Shown here piece by piece: positions 58,197 to 64,000 of a stretch of DNA of 64,000 bases. Location of the stretch: NCBI RefSeq assembly GCF_006539165.1, contig NZ_BJMM01000004.1, positions 62,001 to 126,000 of the forward strand, read 5' to 3'. The position numbers and the translations under genes were made by a program. Below the pieces are notes generated by a model. The model was not told the origin of the DNA. It worked only from the letters and a program-made list of their open reading frames with translations, and ran no database searches. Each line of letters opens with the position of its first letter. Position 1 is the first letter of the stretch. The DNA is from Streptomyces cacaoi (GTDB lineage: Bacteria > Actinomycetota > Actinomycetes > Streptomycetales > Streptomycetaceae).

Positions 58197-59848
58197 GCGC
58201 GCTGGTTGCGGCCGGCGGCGTCCCGGGTCTGTGGACGCTCGCCGACGGGCAGAAGCTTCAGGCGCCCGACATCGAGTACGGAAAGCTGTCGCCGACGCTG
58301 ATCGTGCTCGGTGCCGCGGCCGTCGGCGTGGTCCTGGAGGCGTTCCTGCCCCGCAGATCGCGCCATGTCGCGCAGGTGTTCCTCGCCCTGCTGGGGCTGG
58401 CCGCGGCGTTCGCCGCCGTGGTCGGCCTCGCGGCCAGCGGCGCCGGCAGCACCAAGGCGCAGATCGCGGGCATGGGCGCGCTCGCCGTGGACGGCCCGGC
58501 GCTCTTCCTCCAGGGCACGATCCTGCTGGTGGGCATCGTCGGTGTGATCACCTTCGCGGAGCGCCGGCTGGAGCCGCGTGCGCACGGCGCGCCCGTCGAC
58601 TCCTTCGCGGCGCAGCCCGCCTCGGTGCCCGGCGGTGAGGGCGAGCAGATGGCCGTCAAGGCGGGCTGGACGACGTCCGAGGTCTTCCCGCTGCTGCTGT
58701 TCGCCGTCGGCGGCATGCTGCTCTTCCCCGCGGCGAACGATCTGCTGCTGCTGTTCATCGCGCTGGAGGTCTTCTCGCTGCCGCTGTATCTGCTGTGCGC
58801 GCTGGCGCGTCGCCGCCGGCTGCTGTCGCAGGAGGCGGCCGTCAAGTACTTCCTGCTGGGCGCCTTCTCGTCCGCCTTCCTGCTGTTCGGCACGGCACTG
58901 CTGTACGGCTACGCGGGCACCGTCAGCTACTCGGGCATCGCACGCGTGGTCTCCGGGGCGGACGCGACGACGGATCCGGTGCTCGCGCAGACGACCGGGA
59001 ACGACGCGCTGCTGCTGATCGGCGGTGCGCTGGTGGTGATGGGTCTGCTGTTCAAGGTGGGCGCCGTGCCGTTCCACATGTGGACGCCGGACGTCTACCA
59101 GGGCGCGCCGACACCGGTGACGGGCTTCATGGCGGCGGCCACCAAGGTCGCGGCGTTCGGCGCGCTGCTGCGGCTGCTGTACGTCGTCCTGCCGGGCCTG
59201 CGCTGGGACTGGCGGCCGGTGATGTGGGGCGTGGCGATCCTGACGATGCTGGCCGGTGCCGTCGTGGCCATCACCCAGACGGACATCAAGCGGCTGCTGG
59301 CCTACTCCTCGATCGCGCACGCCGGGTTCCTGCTGGTGGGCACCATCGCCACCTCGAAGGACGGCATCTCCTCGGTGCTGTTCTATCTGGGCGCCTACTC
59401 GTTCGTGACACTCGGCGCGTTCTCCGTGGTGACGCTGGTGCGGGACGCGGGCGGCGAGGCGACGCATCTGTCCAAGTGGGCCGGTCTGGGCCGCCGTTCG
59501 CCGCTGCTGGCCGGGGTGTTCGCGGTGTTCCTGCTGGCGTTCGCCGGTATCCCGCTCACCTCGGGCTTCGCGGGCAAGTTCGCCGTGTTCAAGGCGGCGG
59601 CCGAGGGCGGAGCCGGTGCGCTGGTGGTCGTCGGTGTGATCGCCTCCGCGATCGCGGCGTTCTTCTATCTGCGGGTCATCGTGCTGATGTTCTTCAGCGA
59701 GCCGCGTGCCGACGGGCCGAGCGTGGCGGTGCCGAGCGTGCTGACCAGCTCCGCCATCGCCGTCGGTGTGGTCGTCACGATCGTCCTCGGTGTCGCTCCG
59801 CAGTACTTCCTCGAACTGGCGGGACACGCGGGCGTGTTCGTCCGCTGA
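58193..59848 (+). CDS. nuoN: NADH-quinone oxidoreductase subunit N
   Basis: 551 aa, the third antiporter-like subunit. LLLLFIALEVFSLPLYLLCA, VGAVPFHMWTPDVYQGAPTP and LLAYSSIAHAGFLLVGTIAT are diagnostic. GTG 58193 overlaps nuoM. It is the last operon gene, followed within 60 bp by a strong terminator. Confidence 0.97.
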   Translation: MSALVAAGGVPGLWTLADGQKLQAPDIEYGKLSPTLIVLGAAAVGVVLEAFLPRRSRHVAQVFLALLGLAAAFAAVVGLAASGAGSTKAQIAGMGALAVDGPALFLQGTILLVGIVGVITFAERRLEPRAHGAPVDSFAAQPASVPGGEGEQMAVKAGWTTSEVFPLLLFAVGGMLLFPAANDLLLLFIALEVFSLPLYLLCALARRRRLLSQEAAVKYFLLGAFSSAFLLFGTALLYGYAGTVSYSGIARVVSGADATTDPVLAQTTGNDALLLIGGALVVMGLLFKVGAVPFHMWTPDVYQGAPTPVTGFMAAATKVAAFGALLRLLYVVLPGLRWDWRPVMWGVAILTMLAGAVVAITQTDIKRLLAYSSIAHAGFLLVGTIATSKDGISSVLFYLGAYSFVTLGAFSVVTLVRDAGGEATHLSKWAGLGRRSPLLAGVFAVFLLAFAGIPLTSGFAGKFAVFKAAAEGGAGALVVVGVIASAIAAFFYLRVIVLMFFSEPRADGPSVAVPSVLTSSAIAVGVVVTIVLGVAPQYFLELAGHAGVFVR

Positions 59849-59906
59849 GCCCGGACGGCGGGGCCGGGGAAGGGTTCTTTTCCAGCCATCGTCCTACCGG
59901 TCCGAC

Positions 59907-59948
59907 GCGTCGCCGGAGGCCACAACTGGCCCTCCGGCGACGCTTTTT
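59907..59948 (+). terminator. Rho-independent terminator of the nuo operon
   Basis: GCGTCGCCGGAGG at 59907-59919 and CCTCCGGCGACGC at 59931-59943 form a perfect 13-bp stem. Inner GCCA/TGGC pairs extend it to a CAAC loop with one bulge, and TTTTT follows at 59944-59948. It separates nuoN from the cupin gene. Confidence 0.93.
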
Positions 59949-59995
59949 GATGCACCAGTGACAACCGGTGCAAAGAAACGGTAGGAATTCGGAGC

Positions 59996-60379
59996 ATGGG
60001 TTGTGTGATTCTCCGCCGGGAAGAGGGCGGATACGAGGGGAAGCAGGGCGGCATATTCACCGAGGGGGTGTCTGCCGAGTCCGTCGGCTCGAAGGGTCTG
60101 TGCCTGCATGTGCTGCACATCCCGGCCAACTCCAAGGGGGAACCGCATCTGCACGCGGGGCACGAGTCGGCGATCTACGTCGTCAACGGAACGCACGAGA
60201 TCTGGCACGGCGAGGGGCTCGCCCACCACGACACGCTGTGCCCCGGCGACATGGTGTACGTGCCGGCCAACATGCCGCACATGCCGGTCACCGGTGACGA
60301 GCCGGTGACCGTGGTGGTCGCCCGTACCGATCCGCGGGAGCAGGAGTCCGTGCACCTGCTCTCCCCGCGGGAGCCCTGA
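59996..60379 (+). CDS. Small cupin-domain protein
   Basis: 127 aa, a single cupin barrel. Motif 1 is GEPHLHAGHESAIYVVNGTH, with His-His-Glu-type metal ligands. Motif 2 is PGDMVYVPANMPHMPVTGDE with the last His. The N-terminus MGCVILRREEGGYEGKQGGI contains Gln-Gly-Gly typical of this subgroup. GGAG precedes ATG 59996. It is monocistronic, placed after the nuo terminator. The ligand or reaction is unknown. Confidence 0.9.
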   Translation: MGCVILRREEGGYEGKQGGIFTEGVSAESVGSKGLCLHVLHIPANSKGEPHLHAGHESAIYVVNGTHEIWHGEGLAHHDTLCPGDMVYVPANMPHMPVTGDEPVTVVVARTDPREQESVHLLSPREP

Positions 60380-60503
60380 GCGGGCCGGACACCCCGGGAT
60401 GCCGGTCCCGCCCGGTCCGCCGCGGCGCCACCGGGCGGGACCGGCCCCGTGAGCCGGCCCCGCGGACCGGCCCCGCAGTCCCGGTTCCGCCCGGTGCCGG
60501 GGC

Positions 60504-61073
60504 TCAGCCGGTGATGTCCTTCAGCTTGTCCTTGGCCCCGTCGGGAACATCCGGCATGTCGGGGACATCGGGCAGCTCGCCCAGATCGCCGGGCGACTTC
60601 GGCAGCTTCGCCGGTGCCTTCGAGACCCTGCCGTAGGTGTCCGTCGCACCGCCGTTCCAGCTGACCTTCAGCGTCTTCTCCGCCACCGAGACGACCGTGC
60701 CGTTGGTGCGGTCCTCGCCCACGCCGCCCGGGCACTTGAGGACGAGCCCGTCCTTGCCGCCGGAGTCCATCACCCGGCCGGTGCACACCTTCTCGTCACG
60801 CACCAGTGAGGCCGCGTCCCCCACGACGGTCAGCACGAGCTTCTTCCCGCCCGCCTGCGCCGCCCAGACGCCGGGCAGCCCGGCCTTCCCGCCGCCGTCC
60901 CCCGCCTCGTCCGCCGAGGGCGTCGGGTCCGCCGTCCGCTGTGTGTCCTTCGCCTTGTCCGCCCCGGCGTCCTTGCCGTCCCCTCCGTCGTCGCTGCTTC
61001 CGCAGCCGCTCACGAGCAGCGCGACAGCCGCCACCGCAGCCGCCGCCCCCGTCATCCGCTGTGCCGTGCGCAC
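60504..61073 (-). CDS. Small secreted lipoprotein, function unknown
   Basis: 189 aa. The signal (MTGAAAAVAAVALLVSGCGS) ends in a lipobox with Cys about 26. A Ser/Asp/Lys-rich linker leads to a beta-rich domain of about 90 residues containing two cysteines (DEKVCTGRVMDSGG, VLKCPGGVGEDRTN). A Pro/Asp repeat (LPDVPDMPDVPDGAKDKLKD) ends the protein. GTG 61073 has AAGGAGA six bases upstream. The chain has no recognised catalytic motif. Confidence 0.85.
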   Translation of the reverse strand: MRTAQRMTGAAAAVAAVALLVSGCGSSDDGGDGKDAGADKAKDTQRTADPTPSADEAGDGGGKAGLPGVWAAQAGGKKLVLTVVGDAASLVRDEKVCTGRVMDSGGKDGLVLKCPGGVGEDRTNGTVVSVAEKTLKVSWNGGATDTYGRVSKAPAKLPKSPGDLGELPDVPDMPDVPDGAKDKLKDITG

Positions 61074-61171
61074 GTACCGTCTCCTTGGTAGTCCAGCAGG
61101 GTCACGACAACTTAGCAGTGCGCCGGAAGCGGGGGCCGGGCGTCGGGCGGCACCGGCGGCGCGGGCCGGGT

Positions 61172-61762
61172 TCAGGCGGCGTAGGGGCGTGCGGCCTTGC
61201 CCGCGCGGAGCGTCGCGCCCCACCACGCCAGCTGGTCGAGCATCACCTTCGCCGCCGCCTCCGTCTCGGCCTGGTCCTGGTGGGTGCCGTCCTCGGCGAA
61301 CCGGTCCCACGGCATGTGGAAGCTGACACAGTCCCGCACGGTGACGGCGTGCAACTCGGCGAAGACCGGCCGCAGATGCTCCACCGCGCGCAGTCCGCCC
61401 GACATGCCCCCGTAGCTGACGAAGCCCACGGGCTTGGCCTGCCACTCGCTGTGGAAGAGGTCGATGGCCTGCTTCAGCCCCGCCGGATAGCTGTGGTTGT
61501 ACTCGGGGGTGATGACGACGAACGCGTCGGCGGCGTGCAGCCGTTCGCTGAGCGCGCCGAGCGCGTCGCGTGCCGGGCTGCCGTGCCCCGGCAGCGCCGC
61601 GGGCAGGTCCAGCTCCGCGAGATCGAGCACGTCGACGGTGAACTCCGGGTGCACGGCGGCCCGTTGCTCCGTCCAGCGCCGCACGACCGGCGCGAAGCGC
61701 CCCTCGCGCGTGCTGCCGACGATGAGGCCGAGCCGGAGGGGAGTGGGGGCGGTGGTGCTCAT
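61172..61762 (-). CDS. NADPH-dependent FMN reductase (flavodoxin-like quinone/azo reductase)
   Basis: 196 aa. The flavodoxin-like fold has phosphate-binding GLIVGSTREGRFAPVVRRW near the N-terminus and FMN-contacting FVVITPEYNHSYPAGLKQAI and FVSYGGMSGGLRAVEHLRPV. It reduces FMN or quinones with NAD(P)H in the cytoplasm. ATG 61762 follows GAGAGGA. It is preceded by a promoter with a 19-bp spacer and a central palindrome, the MerR-family activator layout, so redox or electrophile induction is likely. Confidence 0.93.
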   Translation of the reverse strand: MSTTAPTPLRLGLIVGSTREGRFAPVVRRWTEQRAAVHPEFTVDVLDLAELDLPAALPGHGSPARDALGALSERLHAADAFVVITPEYNHSYPAGLKQAIDLFHSEWQAKPVGFVSYGGMSGGLRAVEHLRPVFAELHAVTVRDCVSFHMPWDRFAEDGTHQDQAETEAAAKVMLDQLAWWGATLRAGKAARPYAA

Positions 61763-62090
61763 GGTGGTGTCCTCTCGACAGGGGTGCGTGCCCTCGCCGC
61801 GGGTGTGCGGACGTGGGGCGTCCCCGCGCGGTCCGCCGTGGCGGCATCCGTTGCGGAACACCGATAAAGCTAGGAGTTGAAGTGAACTTCAAGTCAAGGG
61901 TGCGCCGTGAGGCCGACCGGATGCCGCGCACAAGCCGGGGCGCCGCGCATCCGCCGGGGCCGCGCACCCGCCCGGACGCCGCGCACGTGCCTGGGCGGGT
62001 GCGCACGTGCCCGCGTGCCGCGCCCGCCCCTCGCCGCCTCCTTCCCGGTGGGGGCCTTCCGGGCCCGGTGATCGGGCCCGCCCCCGGCGG
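61763..62090. other. Gap upstream of the FMN reductase gene
   Basis: This 328-bp gap lies between two minus-strand genes. It contains the MerR-type promoter at 61867-61897. The remaining 190 bp toward the TetR gene is GC-rich with recurrent CCGCGCA elements (61922-62035), and I see no gene in it. Confidence 0.5.
61867..61897 (-). promoter_or_regulatory. MerR-type promoter of the FMN reductase gene
   Basis: On the minus strand, -35 TTGACT (61897-61892) and -10 TAGCTT (61872-61867) are 19 bp apart instead of 17. The spacer holds the palindrome TTGAAGT-TC-ACTTCAA (61892-61877). An over-long spacer with a central dyad is the hallmark of MerR/SoxR-family controlled promoters. No MerR gene lies in the window. 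Confidence 0.8.
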
Positions 62091-62939
62091 TCAGCCGCGC
62101 CCCTCCGGCCCGAGAAGCCCGGACAGGACCCGGGTGACGATGCGGTCGAAGATCTGCGCGGGATCCTCGTCGCCCGCCCCGACCGCCGTGCCGGCCCCGT
62201 CCTCCCCGGCGGCTGTGCCTGCCTCGCCCTCCCCGTGCTGCGGGACGCCGCCGCCCGCCGCGGTCACCGCCGCCGCCACGTGCGGGTGTTCGCCCGCGGC
62301 GACGGTCCTGGCGAGGAACTCCCGGTCTGCGCGCTGCCACCGGGCGAGGGTGCCTCCGTCGGTCCGGCGTGCGCGTTCGGCCCGGGTCAGTGAGCCGACC
62401 ACGGACTGGAGCACGCCCACGGCCTCCAGCTTCGTCCGCGCCGGAACCGGCACCGGGGCGAGCGCGGCCAGGGCGTGTTCGAGGTAGGCGACCGTGTGCG
62501 GTCCGAGCGGGCTGCCGCTCGCCGTCGCCTCCGGCAGCCACGGGTGACGCAGCTGGACCTCCCGGCTGCGGTGGGCCAGTGTGCGCAGATCGTCGAGCCA
62601 GTCCCCGGAGCCGAGCCCGTCGAAGCGGACCTCGCCGGCCGCCCGGTCGATCATCAGCTCCAGCAGTTCCTCGCGGGTGGTGACGTAGCGGTAGAGCGAG
62701 GCGGGGGCCGAGCCCAGCGAGCGGGCGACGGCCCGCATGGTCACCGCGGCGAGGCCCTCGGCGTCGGCCAGCCGGACACCGGCGTCGGCCAGCCGTTCCC
62801 GGTCGAAGGCCGGGGCAGGACCCCGGCCGGAGAGCGCGGGCCGCAGCCAGATGCTCGCGGCATCCCGCGCGGAACCGGCGGCCGGGCCCGGGCGGCCGGG
62901 GGGAGCGGACGCGTCCTGCGAACCGGTGCGGTCGGGCAC
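62091..62939 (-). CDS. TetR-family transcriptional regulator
   Basis: 282 aa. After 50 disordered residues comes the HTH: RLADAEGLAAVTMRAVARSL, then SAPASLYRYVTTREELLELM. The C-terminal TetR_C domain is of the tetracycline-repressor-like type (HPWLPEATASGSPLGPHTVA, LQSVVGSLTRAERAR). GTG 62939 has AGGAGG five bases upstream. It is divergent from the alpha/beta hydrolase gene, with nested inverted repeats in the 109-bp gap, so it very likely represses that gene and itself. Confidence 0.93.
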   Translation of the reverse strand: MPDRTGSQDASAPPGRPGPAAGSARDAASIWLRPALSGRGPAPAFDRERLADAGVRLADAEGLAAVTMRAVARSLGSAPASLYRYVTTREELLELMIDRAAGEVRFDGLGSGDWLDDLRTLAHRSREVQLRHPWLPEATASGSPLGPHTVAYLEHALAALAPVPVPARTKLEAVGVLQSVVGSLTRAERARRTDGGTLARWQRADREFLARTVAAGEHPHVAAAVTAAGGGVPQHGEGEAGTAAGEDGAGTAVGAGDEDPAQIFDRIVTRVLSGLLGPEGRG

Positions 62940-62969
62940 GGGGACCTCCTCGACGGTGCTGTACCCCTG

Positions 62970-63031
62970 TTTCTGCGAACAGCGTATGCAGTACCGTGAC
63001 GGAAAGGTACTGCGAACACCGATCGCAGAAA
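62970..63031. promoter_or_regulatory. Nested inverted repeats, candidate TetR operators
   Basis: The outer pair is TTTCTGCGA (62970-62978) with TCGCAGAAA (63023-63031). The inner pair is GCAGTACC (62988-62995) with GGTACTGC (63006-63013). Both are perfect, and CTGCGAACA occurs as a direct repeat near 62973 and 63011. They fill the divergent gap between the TetR and hydrolase genes. Confidence 0.7.
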
Positions 63032-63048
63032 GGCCGGAAGGTGATCCC

Positions 63049-64000
63049 ATGAACGACCCGTACGCCGACGACCTCGTCTGGACCCCGGTCCGGTACGCGC
63101 ACAACGGCCCGGTCGCCCTCGCCCACGACCGGCTCGACGGGGCACACGGCACACCGCTGCTGCTCGTCATGGGGCTGGGCACGAACCGGTTCTGGTGGCC
63201 GGCCGCGCTGTGCCGGGCACTCGCCGAGGCCGGCTTCGCCGTGGCCCGCTACGACCAGCGCGACGCGGGCGGGTCGACGCGGATGCCGGACACCTCCGTC
63301 CGCAACCCGTTCAAGGCCCTCTTCGGCAGACGCGGCGAGTCCTACACCTCCGAGGACATGACCGACGACGCCGTCGCCGTCCTGGACGCCCTCGGCTGGG
63401 ACCGTGCGTATGTCTTCGGCCATTCGCTGGGTGGCGTGATCGCGCAGCGCATCGCCCTGCGGCACCCGGACCGGGTGCGCGGCGTGGTCTCCTCCTCCGC
63501 CCTGTCCAGCGACACCGCCGGGCTGCGGGTGCTGCGCCATCTCCGGCCCGGCCTGCCGCTCCGGCTCGCCCGCGCCCGGTTCCCGGAGGGCCGCGAGGGC
63601 GAGGTGGAGGCCGCGCTCGCGGTCCGGCGCGGGGTCGCCTCGCCCGGCTATCCGTTCGACGAGGAGGTGGCCCGTGCCTGGGCCCGGGCACAGGCCGACG
63701 CCGGGCCCCGGGACACCCGGGCCCAGAGCCGGCAGATCGGCGCCCAGTGGCACGGCCCTCCGCTGCGGGCGCTGCGCCGGCCGCTGCTGGTCCTGCACGG
63801 GGAGCAGGACCAGCTGCTGCGGCTCTCCGCCGCCCGGGCCACCGCCCGCGCCGTCCCCGGCTCCCGCCTGGTCACCTTCCCCGGCGTCGGCCACGACCTG
63901 CCCGCGCCGCTCGCGCCCGTCGTCGCCCGCGAGGTGCGGGCGCTGGCCGACGCAGCCGACACAGCCGACACAGCCGAGGCAGCCGAGGCAGGCCAGGCAA
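63049..64000 (+). CDS. Alpha/beta hydrolase (3' end beyond window)
   Basis: At least 317 residues, open to the right edge without a stop. The catalytic triad is visible: nucleophile Ser in VFGHSLGGVIAQRIA (about residue 126), Asp in LVLHGEQDQLLRL and His in FPGVGHDLPAPL. The oxyanion region is LLLVMGLGTNRFWWP. ATG 63049 follows GGAAGG. It resembles epoxide-hydrolase or esterase-type members; the substrate is unknown. Divergence from a TetR gene suggests ligand-induced expression. The last visible codons are a 9-bp repeat giving ADTADTAEAAEA, a low-complexity C-terminus. Confidence 0.9.
   Translation, partial: MNDPYADDLVWTPVRYAHNGPVALAHDRLDGAHGTPLLLVMGLGTNRFWWPAALCRALAEAGFAVARYDQRDAGGSTRMPDTSVRNPFKALFGRRGESYTSEDMTDDAVAVLDALGWDRAYVFGHSLGGVIAQRIALRHPDRVRGVVSSSALSSDTAGLRVLRHLRPGLPLRLARARFPEGREGEVEAALAVRRGVASPGYPFDEEVARAWARAQADAGPRDTRAQSRQIGAQWHGPPLRALRRPLLVLHGEQDQLLRLSAARATARAVPGSRLVTFPGVGHDLPAPLAPVVAREVRALADAADTADTAEAAEAGQA

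Overview
The window is 64 kb of very high-GC actinobacterial chromosome. GTG starts, ATGA/GTGA-coupled operons, alanine/proline-rich linkers, futalosine-route menaquinone genes and a 14-gene nuo operon point to Streptomyces or a close relative. No rRNA, tRNA or CRISPR array was seen. Genes run off both ends: a thioesterase on the left and an alpha/beta hydrolase on the right.

Layout. (1) 1-3.8 kb, minus strand: a carnitine-to-betaine module (thioesterase, L-carnitine dehydrogenase, BKACE-type dehydrocarnitine cleavage enzyme) with an unusual XRE-TetR fusion regulator upstream. (2) 4.1-12.3 kb: an RpiR/MurR-type regulator divergent from a C45 acyltransferase/peptidase and a five-gene oligopeptide-type ABC importer. 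(3) 12.6-15.1 kb: a DUF5701 protein that appears to start at CTG, and a multidrug MFS exporter. (4) 15.6-23.9 kb: a DeoR-controlled sugar or polyol locus with a polyol permease, HAD phosphatase, 2-hydroxyacid dehydrogenase, FGGY kinase, DhaK-DhaL kinase and RpiB-type isomerase. Palindromic TGTTAAA/GATAAC sites lie before both transcription units. (5) 24.0-27.0 kb, minus strand: a TPR membrane protein, an AAA+ ATPase interrupted by an in-frame TGA, and a cold-shock protein with a structured leader. (6) 27.3-35.9 kb: mqnA, a Ser/Thr kinase, mqnC, menG, a zinc-ribbon membrane protein and a geranylgeranyl/menaquinone reductase. (7) 36.1-41.8 kb: a complete 5,725-bp Tn3-family transposon with 38-40 bp inverted repeats and a perfect 5-bp target duplication. 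It carries a transposase, an AraC-GyrI-like regulator and a tyrosine recombinase. (8) 42.0-59.8 kb: an NlpC/P60 hydrolase, then nuoA-N behind a Rex-like operator and ending at a strong terminator. (9) 60-64 kb: a cupin, a lipoprotein, an FMN reductase with a MerR-type 19-bp-spacer promoter, and a TetR regulator divergent from an alpha/beta hydrolase.

How the genes work together. The mqn/menG/reductase genes make and tailor menaquinone, the electron acceptor of the NADH dehydrogenase encoded just downstream, so 27-60 kb is largely a respiratory neighbourhood split by the transposon. The left 24 kb is peripheral catabolism: carnitine, peptides, and probably a four- or five-carbon polyol or acid. 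The least explained items are the combination of enzymes in the DeoR locus, the transposon's resolution system and passenger gene, and the broken AAA+ gene.
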